A stretch of 64,000 bases of DNA from Nematocida parisii ERTm1. Its lineage: Eukaryota; Microsporidia. Positions 55,992 through 64,000 of the stretch are shown one piece after another. The notes under the pieces were generated by a model. The model was not told the origin of the DNA, ran no database searches, and saw only the letters and a list, made by a program, of their open reading frames with translations. Within the stretch, counting starts at the first letter, position 1. Each line of letters opens with the position of its first letter. The DNA is taken from positions 774,158 to 838,157 of the forward strand of contig NW_013524646.1 of assembly GCF_000250985.1 (NCBI RefSeq), in the 5' to 3' direction. The translations under genes and the position numbers were made by a program.

Positions 55992-57164
55992 ATGGATCCA
56001 GAAGAAATAACCATATGCGAAGAATTTAAAACATGGAGAAAGAATGTGCCATATCTCTATGACATGCTGCTATCCCATGCACTCACTTGGCCATCTCTTA
56101 CTGTGCAGTGGTTTCCTGATGCAGTCAGAAATGAAGAGACAGACACCACAATGCAGCGACTGCTTCTTTCCACACAGACATCTGGGCAGGAGGATGAGTA
56201 CTTGCAGATAATGTCAGTTACTCTTCCGGACACGGTAGGGGATGAAGCAGTGCGCTCTTTAGATGACGGAGGGTACGGTCTTGGTGAGTCAAAGGTAAGA
56301 ATAACCCAGAAGATACCTATGCAGCATGAAGTGAACAGGGCCAGGTACATGCCCACCAACAACAACCTAATTGCAGTGAAGTACGACAACCCAGAGGTGC
56401 ACATTTATGACTACACGAAGCATCCATCCTTTGGGAAGGAAGCAGTGCCAGATATAGTCTTTAGTGGGCATACAAAGGGAGGATTTGGTCTGGCGTGGAA
56501 TCCTGTGGTTGAAGGTGAGCTTTGCAGTGCAGGATACGATGGAATGGTGTGTGTATATAATCTTAATGCAGGGACAGAGCCGATTAATAAGATAGAAGAG
56601 AGTGAGGAGATAAATGACATCGCAATTTCAAATGATGGAGGTATACTTGCACTAGGGATGGACAAGACCGGCACACATCTGGTAGACAAAAGAACAGGAG
56701 AGAAAAAGCTTCTTGCCACGGGAGAGACACTTAGCGTGCAGTTCTCCCCAGAGAATGCGTCATGGCTTGCCACGGGTACTAAGGAGGGAGCACTTACTAT
56801 ATGGGACATAAGGAACGATGCAGCCCCTATATACACACTTTTAGGACACGGAGGAGATGTTACACAAGTTGAATGGTCACCCCACTATGAGACTGTGCTG
56901 GCTTCGTGCGGATCAGATAGAAGAGTGCGGCTGTGGGACCTGTCTAAGGTAGGCCAGGAGCAGTCAGAGGAAGACAAAGAAGACGGCCCGCCAGAGCTGC
57001 TTTTCATCCACGGCGGTCATACAGACGCAGTGTGCGATATCTCATGGAATCCACACGAGCCCTGGGAGATTGCCAGTGTGGCAAATGACAATATTCTCCA
57101 GGTATGGCAGGTATCTTCTTTAATTGCAGGTGATAATGAAGCAGAGGAGAGCGATCACCAGTAA
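55992..57164 (+). CDS. Histone-binding WD40 protein (RbAp48/MSI1/HAT2 type)
   Basis: RbAp48-type proteins carry histones H3-H4 or H4 for CAF-1, HAT1 and deacetylase complexes. The 390-residue protein opens with the family N-terminal helix EEFKTWRKNVPYLYDMLLSH, then ALTWPSLTVQWFP, followed by WD repeats (for example GLAWNPVVEGELCSAGYDG; VEWSPHYETVLASCGSDRRV; ISWNPHEPWEIASVANDNIL). It is the only copy in the window, so it may serve more than one complex. Confidence 0.92.
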   Translation: MDPEEITICEEFKTWRKNVPYLYDMLLSHALTWPSLTVQWFPDAVRNEETDTTMQRLLLSTQTSGQEDEYLQIMSVTLPDTVGDEAVRSLDDGGYGLGESKVRITQKIPMQHEVNRARYMPTNNNLIAVKYDNPEVHIYDYTKHPSFGKEAVPDIVFSGHTKGGFGLAWNPVVEGELCSAGYDGMVCVYNLNAGTEPINKIEESEEINDIAISNDGGILALGMDKTGTHLVDKRTGEKKLLATGETLSVQFSPENASWLATGTKEGALTIWDIRNDAAPIYTLLGHGGDVTQVEWSPHYETVLASCGSDRRVRLWDLSKVGQEQSEEDKEDGPPELLFIHGGHTDAVCDISWNPHEPWEIASVANDNILQVWQVSSLIAGDNEAEESDHQ

Positions 57165-57597
57165 ATCTATTAAATACCAAAATATCTTAAAATTCAACTG
57201 TTTATATTCTTTATGTATGCTATATTCCATGATCACTAGCAAAATATCTATAACTCTTTGTATTGTAAAATATTCTTTAACACATTTCAGCAAATATATA
57301 GAAATGTCTGTGCATGCTTTATATCTTAGTGAAACAGAGAATCAATTAAATATTTCATATGTCATAATTACAAGACACATTGCTATTTCGCATAGAATAA
57401 TGAGTATAATGAATTTTTGGTTGGATGTAATTTAGAAGGCACTTTATATTGAATAGACCGAGCATAGAAAAGGTAATTGTATGAGTATATTTATTTGTTT
57501 TTATAATTTCCTGATCAAGGGATTCCTCTATTTATTTACTATCCTTCTGGATATATTTATTTTTACATATATAAATACATTTTAAATAGTAAACAAT
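57165..57597. other. Intergenic region, 0.43 kb
   Basis: AT-rich. The 103-codon ORF at 57124 overlaps the WD40 gene and is rejected. An in-frame 43-codon tail (MSVHALYLSETENQ) at 57303 has protein-like composition but no support. Confidence 0.4.
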
Positions 57598-58380
57598 ATG
57601 GGCCTTACATTTAACTGGATAGTATTACAATCATTCCTAGCAGAAGGGCTATGCACTGCGCTGTTTGCCTTTGCAGTGTACTCTGTAGTCACTGGTGTGA
57701 ATATCACGCCGTGTGCAGATGGAGTAGCAAATATTGCTGTTACACTAACAATTGCACTAACCAGTGTTGCAATTATTTATGCATTTATGGACATAACCAT
57801 AGCACACTTTAATCCAGCAATTACTCTTGCTGCGATAGTCACAGGAAAGCTGCCTATTTTCATGGGGCTCGGGTATATAATTATGCAGGCGTGCGGTGCC
57901 ATGCTTGGATCTGCAGTAATGCTGCTTACAAAGCCAGGATCATCATCTGAGCTGCTTGGGTACACTCGGTCAACTCTGGGCCCAAATGCCAGCATAGGAA
58001 ATGCAATTTTAACAGAGATAATTCTTACAGGTATACTTACGTATGTTGCATTTTCTGTGGCCATCAATGTGTTCAATCCCCCCACTCAGGTAAAGATTGA
58101 GGTGCCAGATGAGGTTGAGGACAATGATAAGTTGCGCGTAGTCACCTCACAGGCACCAAACAGATCAGCATTTGCCCCCATTGCAATTGGGTTTACTCTG
58201 GGGTTCTTGTCTCTTCTGGGTATTGGCTCTAGTGGTGGTGTGTTTAACCCTGCAATCACTCTGCCAGGTACACTGTTCTCTGGCGTGTGGAGAGATGTAT
58301 GGGTGTACTGGGTCGGACAATTCGTTGGTGGCATAGGAGGTGCTCTTCTGCACGTATGGATATTCGCTAAGACCGTATAA
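57598..58380 (+). CDS. Aquaporin (MIP family)
   Basis: Aquaporins pass water, and in microsporidia are thought to help drive spore swelling at germination. The 260-residue protein has two NPA boxes (HFNPAITLAA and FNPAITLPG), six hydrophobic segments, and the family start NWIVLQSFLAEGLCTALFAF. A short hydrophilic loop (VPDEVEDNDKLRVVTSQ) lies between the halves. Residues for glycerol versus water selectivity are not resolved by eye. Confidence 0.93.
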   Translation: MGLTFNWIVLQSFLAEGLCTALFAFAVYSVVTGVNITPCADGVANIAVTLTIALTSVAIIYAFMDITIAHFNPAITLAAIVTGKLPIFMGLGYIIMQACGAMLGSAVMLLTKPGSSSELLGYTRSTLGPNASIGNAILTEIILTGILTYVAFSVAINVFNPPTQVKIEVPDEVEDNDKLRVVTSQAPNRSAFAPIAIGFTLGFLSLLGIGSSGGVFNPAITLPGTLFSGVWRDVWVYWVGQFVGGIGGALLHVWIFAKTV

Positions 58381-59075
58381 TAAATATAGTATTTACTACA
58401 TAAAGCATTATTACCCCCCTTCCTTTCAGCGCACAAACAAGTGCCTAACCCGCATCAATGCGAGAGAAACACAACTCACACTGCGCAGAAGAATGCTTGA
58501 AGTATCTGTGTATATTTCTATGCAGTATGCATCTGTCTATTACGAGCTAATAGACTCCTATTACCATTGTAAATGCGCATACCCCGAAATACAGGTAAGA
58601 AATCACAAATAATATAGAAAGTTCTAATATTTACAACAGATACGTTGGTATATGTCCTAGCAGCAGATTCACAGACTAATTTATAGTAAAATATATTTTG
58701 TGCTATGCATATGCAACACTCTGAGGTTTCTATTAAAATAATATTTCTGTAATCATTTGTTTTCTTATTTCTATAATTTAAATATTAATATTTCATATAG
58801 ATCTGAGATTCGGATTATATCCAGATGTTTTATCTATCTTTATTTACAGTTTCTAACTGTTTATGGAGGTGTAGACATAATCAGGTAATCTAGTTAGACA
58901 ATTTTTCTGTTCTATCCTTATATAATATATACACGAGTGATGAACTGTATATTAAACTGTCCTCTAGCAATTGGCCCTCTGCCTGCTCCAACCAGAGCTG
59001 CTCTTTAAAATGCCTAATTATAACTTGGAATTTTAAATTATTTGGATATAAAAGTTGCAAATCTTAAAAAGGCCA
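58381..59075. other. Intergenic region, 0.7 kb, possible small ORF
   Basis: Within 58430-58610 the sequence is less AT-rich and carries overlapping short frames of about 30-45 codons, for example MLEVSVYISMQYASVYYEL. No family is recognised, so no gene is called. A box-C-like GTGATGA at 58936 has no box D. Confidence 0.35.
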
Positions 59076-60806
59076 ATGCAATGCATTTATAAGCGAAAGG
59101 GTATACAGGAGCCTATCACAATGGGCGCCCTAAAAAGAACAGGAAGTGCGTATACGCTGTTCTCTAGTGCAGGCATTCCCATGGATAGAGTGATGCAAAC
59201 GGCCCAGACGGAGTTTGAAGGGTCAATGTATCTTGTTTCCACCGACGTAACAAAGGAAATAAAAGAGACTACAATTCGAGCGCAGGAAGCTCCGGCTATT
59301 TCCAGGCCTGTGAATCGAAAAGTACAGGTGCCTCCGCCGCCAGCAGGCTCTCTAATATTTACGAATCGGGCGTATATTGAGCCATCACACCTGCGATTCT
59401 TCAAAGATTATCAGATAGAGGGCGTGCAGTTTATGTTTGAGCGGCTGAGGTCTGCAAATGGTGCTCTTTTAGCTGATGAGATGGGGTTGGGAAAGACTTT
59501 CCAGGCGGTTGCCATTGCCAGAATATTCTGCAGGGCCGGCGGGCTTGTCTTGGTTGTTTCTCCATGTTCGCTTGTTGGCGTATGGGAGAAGGAAATAAAA
59601 AAATGGGCAGGCTCTCTTCGAGTGTTCAATGGGGCAATAAAGCATCCGAACAAGTACACTGGGTTTGAGAATGTTCTCCTGGTGAGCTATGAGAAGCTTG
59701 CCACGCTTGACACAGATAAGTACAAATTTCAGTTAGTAATCTGCGATGAGGCGCACCGGCTAAGAACCAGTACATCGCAGGCTCTACAGGCGCTGAAGAA
59801 GATGGGGAGCAAGAAGCTTTTACTGACAGGGACCCCCTTTCAGAACACACTGCAAGAGTATAAAACCCTTCTGGCATTAGTAGATGGGAGAGCAGAGCAT
59901 GCAAAAGGAATAAAAGAACTGTCAAATATAGCAAACGATGCAGTTCTTAGAAGAAAAATAGAAAGAACAAGTCTTAAACTGCCGCAGAAGGATGAGATTA
60001 TTTGGATCATAAAGAACAAAGAATATGCAGCGTACAAATCGTTTTATGCCAGCATTGCATCGAAGGCGGGAATTCAAGATATCCAAAGGCTAAGAATTAA
60101 AACATGCACCTCGCCAAGTAAATGGAATGTTTTCCTTACGCTTGCTAAGAGTATACTTAAAGAAAGGCACTCACTTGTCATTATTTCCAGATATATTGAA
60201 GTGATTAAGAAGGCAGAAAGTTCTATTAAATCACTAGCAGTGAATAGAGAAGTGCCAATTGCACCAAGAGATGTATCCTCATTTCATGGAGAAATGAAGA
60301 TTACGCAGAGGGAGGAAGCGCTCTCTTCTTTCCAAGCAAGCGGGCAGAAGGTAATTATTCTTTCGGCAAAGTGCGGAGCAGAAGGTCTTACGCTAGTTAA
60401 GTCTACTCGCATGATAATAATTGATTCGGATTGGAATCCAGCGAATGACTTGCAGGCCATGGCGCGTATTTGGAGGCTTGGACAGACAATGCCTGTGATA
60501 ATTCACAGGCTGTTTCTTATGGGAACCATCGAGGAGTATATTTTATTAGTTCAAATGAAGAAGATAGATCTGCAGAAGAAATTAGAAGGGGTCCTTCCTG
60601 CAGAAGAGATCGAACAGCGACTGTCGCAGTGTGAAGAAGAGCAGAGTATTCTAGAGCCTTTAGAGACATCGTTGGTTCATAAGTGGCTTAAGTGCGCATG
60701 CACTGAAGACTATCCCTTTGTATGCGATGATGGCTACTCGCACAGCCATTCCGATGTAGGATTGATTCTGTCACAGAGGATTAACAGTGCAGAAATAGAT
60801 AAGTAA
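59076..60806 (+). CDS. RAD54: SNF2-family ATPase, RAD54-like
   Basis: RAD54 works with Rad51 to remodel DNA and drive strand exchange. The translation from ATG 59076 is 576 residues. An upstream TTG would add seven residues and is not needed. It has the SNF2 motifs LLADEMGLGKTFQAVAIA, CDEAHRLRTS, LTGTPFQN, the helicase half CGAEGLTLVKSTRMIIIDSDWNPANDLQAMARIWRLGQTMP, and the RAD54-type tail MGTIEEYILLVQMKK. The short N-terminus with RTGSAYTLFSSAG fits a compact RAD54. Other SNF2 proteins (RDH54-type) remain possible. Confidence 0.82.
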   Translation: MQCIYKRKGIQEPITMGALKRTGSAYTLFSSAGIPMDRVMQTAQTEFEGSMYLVSTDVTKEIKETTIRAQEAPAISRPVNRKVQVPPPPAGSLIFTNRAYIEPSHLRFFKDYQIEGVQFMFERLRSANGALLADEMGLGKTFQAVAIARIFCRAGGLVLVVSPCSLVGVWEKEIKKWAGSLRVFNGAIKHPNKYTGFENVLLVSYEKLATLDTDKYKFQLVICDEAHRLRTSTSQALQALKKMGSKKLLLTGTPFQNTLQEYKTLLALVDGRAEHAKGIKELSNIANDAVLRRKIERTSLKLPQKDEIIWIIKNKEYAAYKSFYASIASKAGIQDIQRLRIKTCTSPSKWNVFLTLAKSILKERHSLVIISRYIEVIKKAESSIKSLAVNREVPIAPRDVSSFHGEMKITQREEALSSFQASGQKVIILSAKCGAEGLTLVKSTRMIIIDSDWNPANDLQAMARIWRLGQTMPVIIHRLFLMGTIEEYILLVQMKKIDLQKKLEGVLPAEEIEQRLSQCEEEQSILEPLETSLVHKWLKCACTEDYPFVCDDGYSHSHSDVGLILSQRINSAEIDK

Positions 60807-60821
60807 ATATTTACACCGTAT

Positions 60822-61196
60822 TTATAATTTAGTCTGATATGTGCCAGGGTTTTTATGCTTTCTTGTGATTGCATGGAGCCCTCTTCTAAGCGTGTACATC
60901 AGCTGCGCGTATACTATTTTGTTTAGAAGAGTAAGTGTTTCCTGCTCAGAAGCAAACTTTAGTTGGATTTTCCTGTTGTTCGTAAATATTCCCAGCGATG
61001 AGTACTTCTGCTGTATTTCTACTGTGCTATTTGATATTTTAACTGTTTCCACAGTTTCCCTGCACCGGAAGAATTTCAAGTATATTCGTACTGTATTTCT
61101 TCTGAGGGCAACTCTTATTTCCAGGGAATTATTAGTATTTAAGTGTGTCCAGCCCTCGCCAGTGTTTCTAGACAGAATCTGCACTTTCCATATCAT
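60822..61196 (-). CDS. Small conserved-looking protein, possible PH-like fold
   Basis: The 124-residue protein is beta-rich (WKVQILSRNTGEGWTHLNTN; EIRVALRRNTVRIYLKFFRC; GIFTNNRKIQLKFASE), followed by one helix (TLTLLNKIVYAQLMYTLRRG). This pattern of strands then a helix resembles a PH-like domain. No decisive motif is present. It ends 15 bp from the convergent RAD54-like gene. Confidence 0.6.
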   Translation of the reverse strand: MIWKVQILSRNTGEGWTHLNTNNSLEIRVALRRNTVRIYLKFFRCRETVETVKISNSTVEIQQKYSSLGIFTNNRKIQLKFASEQETLTLLNKIVYAQLMYTLRRGLHAITRKHKNPGTYQTKL

Positions 61197-61393
61197 TTAT
61201 TTTTTCAAAATACAAAACGGTTTAAGCTTTATTAATAAATTAAGATATAATAATTATAAATAGGCCAAGTTGTAATAAACTTTTATTTAAGATAAAGAAA
61301 AGCATAGGTTGAACAGAGAAATATTTCGGGCTATACAGCCAAGTTCTGTGCAGATCAAGCTAAAAACTCTGTTCACATCCTCTTATTTCAGCG

Positions 61394-61867
61394 CTAAGAA
61401 CGATTCTTATTAGAGCTAGACTCTGAGCTGTTCTTATTGGAGCTTGACTCTGATTTATCACTGCTCTTCTCCGTGCTCTGTGAGTTGTTCTTGGTAGAGC
61501 TAGACTCTGATTTACTCTTTGTATTGGTGCTTTCAAACTTGTCACTGCTCTTATCAGTATTTTGTAATTCTTGCGCTTCTTCTTTATTCATTGATTTATA
61601 GAATCCAGAACGAGCACCTTCTGCTCCTCCTTTTATCTTTGCAGTTAGCACTTGGAAAAAGTTAGTAACTTTTGTTGTTGCACTTTCTACTTGGCTCTGC
61701 GCCTTTTCATGCATTTCCTTCTCATGCTTTGATAGATCTTCATGTTGATTCTCAGATTTATTTATTGATTCATTCTCGGTCTTATTAGATTTACTTTCTG
61801 ACTTATTTATTGATTCATTCTCGGTATTATTAGATTTGCTTTCTGTATTCTTTCTTTGGTTCTCCAT
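61394..61867 (-). CDS. Low-complexity Ser/Lys/Asn/Glu repeat protein
   Basis: The ATG at 61867 is preferred; the longer reading starts from TTG. The 157-residue protein begins with a 15-residue tandem duplication (ESKSNNTENESINKS and ESKSNKTENESINKS, residues 9-38). A helical middle (KVTNFFQVLTAKIKGGAEGA) follows, then a Ser/Lys/Asn-rich tail with repeated SESSS and NKNSSESSS. No signal peptide. Such low-complexity proteins are common among microsporidian spore or surface candidates, but nothing identifies this one. Confidence 0.6.
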   Translation of the reverse strand: MENQRKNTESKSNNTENESINKSESKSNKTENESINKSENQHEDLSKHEKEMHEKAQSQVESATTKVTNFFQVLTAKIKGGAEGARSGFYKSMNKEEAQELQNTDKSSDKFESTNTKSKSESSSTKNNSQSTEKSSDKSESSSNKNSSESSSNKNRS

Positions 61868-61943
61868 GCAGGAGAAAGTTTCATTCAATTTATACCCGTA
61901 TATTATTCATTTATTGGCTAGTTTTTCTGGATTATATCACTGA

Positions 61944-62558
61944 TCATTTGGAGCTATTGGGCAATTCCGTAGTATAAAACTTCTCAATTGTTTTCTTAAC
62001 CTCTGGATACTTTGCTGCCAGCGGGTCATGCCGTACTACCTTTGTTCCTGTCCTATCCACGACAAACATGGTAAAATTCCATTTAATTGCTTTTATGTTA
62101 AGCCATCCTGTTTTCTCATAGTTTCTAGTGAGCCAGTCAAATATACCCTTTGAGCTATCAATCACTCTCTTATTAAATACAACTACTCGGCCACCCACAG
62201 TTATATTAGCTTTCTTTATTTCCTGCAGTATTTCTTTCGGTGTATTTTTCTCCTGGTTAATTATCTTGCTGAATGCACTTGGAAATAAAAGAACATTAAG
62301 ATCTTTAAACTCCTCTTGCAGCTTTCTAATTGTTTCAAATCCCTCCTTTGCTAGCCCGCAGGTGCATGCAGTATTTACTATAAGAGATACCTCCCCTTTA
62401 AATCTTGTGAAGTCCACTTCACTTCCATCAATTGCCACGTCTTTAATACTGTAAAAGCTAGATGCATTTATTTCTTTGGTCTCTTTGCTGTTCATTCTTA
62501 GTGTATATAGTGGAAAAAATAGAGTAATTATAGAAATGCTCAGAATTCGCATGCGCAT
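61944..62558 (-). CDS. Secreted glutathione peroxidase-like protein
   Basis: Glutathione-peroxidase-family enzymes reduce peroxides. From ATG 62558 the 204-residue protein begins with a signal peptide (ILSISIITLFFPLYTL). The family motifs follow: VNTACTCGLAKEGFE with the active Cys67, LNVLLFPSAFSKI in place of FPCNQFGGQEP, and IKWNFTMFVVDRTGT containing the catalytic Trp/Asn. The catalytic Gln is missing, replaced within FPSAF. ATG 62552 is an alternative. An upstream ATG at 62597, created by a target-site duplication, is in frame and would add 13 residues. Confidence 0.87.
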   Translation of the reverse strand: MRMRILSISIITLFFPLYTLRMNSKETKEINASSFYSIKDVAIDGSEVDFTRFKGEVSLIVNTACTCGLAKEGFETIRKLQEEFKDLNVLLFPSAFSKIINQEKNTPKEILQEIKKANITVGGRVVVFNKRVIDSSKGIFDWLTRNYEKTGWLNIKAIKWNFTMFVVDRTGTKVVRHDPLAAKYPEVKKTIEKFYTTELPNSSK

Positions 62559-62603
62559 AATAATTTTTTTTTGGTTAAAACAGTTTATTGTGCGCATAAT
62601 AAT
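62552..62603 (-). mobile_element. Poly(A)-ended micro-insertion with 13-bp target-site duplication
   Basis: A 26-nt insert (62565-62590), reading on the minus strand CAATAAACTGTTTTAACC followed by eight A, is flanked by perfect 13-bp repeats (TGCGCATAATAAT on the plus strand, 62552-62564 and 62591-62603). The duplicated target contains the peroxidase start codon, so the insertion created a second in-frame ATG. AATAAA sits at the expected distance before the A-tail. The pattern is that of target-primed retroposition. Confidence 0.8.
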
Positions 62604-62606
62604 CAC

Positions 62607-63146
62607 TTAAACTTAAATAGTTAAAAATTAAGCAGAAATACTAAACTTATATTCATGCAATGGCCATAAGAAAGGCCCTGGCACATAGCACACTCTAAGT
62701 GTCTATAATTAGTATAATCTACATTCAGCCATATAATGAGTATGTACACGCTCTATGTTTAATAATGCTTCATACCCAGAGAATATAATCCGAGCACATA
62801 AATTGGCATTTTATTTATTATATGAGTGAGCTGGTATGAAATGTGTCTAAAAATCATGATAAGATTGTTTATAGGCAGCAGATACATTTTAATTAGCATG
62901 TAAACATAGAGTACGCAGAGGAAAATACTATTTCAAATAGATTTTGGATTGTATGGGACTACTTTACTAAAAACATCTTGAAATACAGTCTGTTAGTGTT
63001 TATATACCACTATATGTAAAGATATTAGGCTATAGAATTGCTTTTCTTTAGACTATCTGTTTTATGCACATGTTTGTATTGCACTATTATATAATAGATA
63101 AATAGAAGTTTTATAAAAATGGCCCGAAGTTGAATATGACTCTTTA
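62607..63146. other. Intergenic region, 0.54 kb
   Basis: AT-rich promoter region of the peroxidase gene. No gene, motif copy or RNA was recognised. Confidence 0.5.
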
Positions 63147-63932
63147 TTAAGCAACGTGTCTTATGCTGTCTTCAGTTTGACAGCAGAATCCCATAATTGC
63201 ATTTTTAATTGATCTAAAGAACTTTACGAAAGCGTTGGGCTCGTCTTCCTCAGGAATAGACCCAGATGTGTCTCTGTTCATAGACCCCTGTGAGTTTCTT
63301 GGTGCACTACCAGACAACGATGATGCAGCAGCACCAGTTGGATTTGAGCCAGTTGTAGGTCCGTTTGATGGCTCTACCGGTTTTCTGGCACCAGGTGCGG
63401 CTGGGTTGGTGCTGGCTCCTCCGTTTCCCATAGAAGTAGATCCTGCGGGTCTAGATGAATTGGGTGCATTGCTACTGGATAGCTTTGTTGCCCCTCCTAT
63501 GCCCATTGCTCCTGCAGCAGCACCAGTTGTGCTGGTTTTGGGAGGAGCACTAGGCATCTTATTTTCACCTGGCTTAGTAGCATTTGAGCCAATTCCTGGT
63601 TTTGGGGCATCTGATAGCTTGCTAGACTCTAGCTTTTCCGTTGTTGGCTTAGTAGGCTGTGTTTTAGGCAAAAGCGAGTCTATCTTCTTTTCAGTTGCAG
63701 ATGATATTCCTGCGCCAGATGCGCTGCCCTTAGAGAGCTTTGAGTCGTCAATCTTTGACTTGTCGTCTACTTTAGACTTGTCGTCAGTCTTTGACTTATC
63801 ATCGGTCTTTGACTTGTCTTCTGCTTTAGATTTGTCGTCTACTTTAGACTTGTCTTCGGCCTTTGACTTGTCGTCTGCTGGCTTCTTGTTTTCTTCTTTG
63901 TTATAGTTTAATTCTCCTCCTTGTATTGGCAT
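63147..63932 (-). CDS. Repeat-containing low-complexity protein
   Basis: The 261-residue protein has seven tandem hexapeptides of the form DKSKX(D/E) at residues 21-62 (63747-63872). A long Gly/Ala/Ser/Pro/Thr-rich region follows, and the acidic stretch SGSIPEEDEPN leads into a C-terminal amphipathic segment (AFVKFFRSIKNAIMGFCC). No signal peptide is visible at the N-terminus (PIQGGELNYNKEENKKPADD). The composition recalls polar-tube and spore-wall proteins, but there is no specific match. Confidence 0.65.
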   Translation of the reverse strand: MPIQGGELNYNKEENKKPADDKSKAEDKSKVDDKSKAEDKSKTDDKSKTDDKSKVDDKSKIDDSKLSKGSASGAGISSATEKKIDSLLPKTQPTKPTTEKLESSKLSDAPKPGIGSNATKPGENKMPSAPPKTSTTGAAAGAMGIGGATKLSSSNAPNSSRPAGSTSMGNGGASTNPAAPGARKPVEPSNGPTTGSNPTGAAASSLSGSAPRNSQGSMNRDTSGSIPEEDEPNAFVKFFRSIKNAIMGFCCQTEDSIRHVA

Positions 63933-64000
63933 GATGGTCTTTGTTTCGATTATATTTATACTTTTTCTCCTTCTTTTATCCCCCGGAAACTAGCAAATCA

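Noticed and set aside
57124-57435. 103-codon ORF after the WD40 gene
   Set aside because: Begins inside the WD40 gene in another frame and is AT-driven.

Overview
The window looks like part of a microsporidian genome. It is AT-rich, intron-poor and eukaryotic: short single-exon genes lie on both strands, several proteins are at or below their usual family length, and most gaps are small. The conserved set (RPB10, 26S ATPase RPT4, SUMO, FACT subunit POB3, ASF1, YEATS protein, RbAp48-type WD40 protein, Arp8, centrally placed BRCA2/TOP3/RAD54-type repair genes, PKA regulatory subunit, one aquaporin, GAPDH) sits beside signal-peptide or low-complexity proteins with no recognisable family. A Nematocida-like lineage would fit. 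That placement is an inference from content, not a demonstrated one.

Layout. 1-8.3 kb: a clipped low-complexity ORF, an ERCC1/Rad10-like protein, a coiled-coil protein and two large lineage-specific proteins, all on the minus strand. 8.3-11.3 kb: no convincing protein gene, but a minus-strand cluster of three box C/D snoRNAs behind a TATA box, and one tiny poly(A)-ended insertion. 11.3-16.2 kb: BRCA2, tRNA-Leu(UAA), and a CSC1/TMEM63 channel. 16.7-28.9 kb: a compact, mostly plus-strand block (histidine phosphatase, PKA-R, RPB10, NBP35, myosin regulatory light chain, DPM1, CBC2, TOP3, Tim17-like, YAF9, POB3). 29.2-32.0 kb: a secreted coiled-coil gene broken by a frameshift. 32-37 kb: gene-poor, with diverged repeats, a GC-rich hairpin island and one membrane protein. 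37-48.8 kb: GAPDH, a possible TRAPP II subunit, ASF1, RPP2, a helical protein, aldo-keto reductase, ARP8, CDC37, tRNA-Gln(UUG). 49.2-60.8 kb: RPT4, cyclin, a fourth snoRNA, SUMO, a polyprenol-reductase-like protein, a J-protein, an RbAp48 homologue, aquaporin, SNF2/RAD54-like ATPase. 60.8-64 kb: a small conserved-looking protein, two low-complexity repeat proteins and a secreted glutathione peroxidase.

Themes. DNA repair by homologous recombination is well represented (BRCA2 with one BRC repeat, RAD54-like, TOP3, ERCC1-like). Chromatin factors are also frequent (ASF1, POB3, YAF9, ARP8, RbAp48-type). DPM1 and a polyprenol reductase point to retained dolichol-phosphate-mannose chemistry. RPT4, SUMO, CDC37 and a farnesylation-type J-protein are protein-homeostasis genes.

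Main new observations: (1) three C/D snoRNAs in the order snR78-snR75-snR73, predicted to guide the same rRNA methylations as the yeast snR72-78 cluster, plus an snR63-like one elsewhere; (2) three copies of a roughly 16-18 nt mRNA-like 3' end carrying an AATAAA-type signal and poly(A), two of them flanked by perfect 12-13 bp target-site duplications, one of which duplicated the start codon of the peroxidase gene; (3) a 10-mer TTCGGGTTAT present ten times, mostly in convergent 3' intergenic regions.
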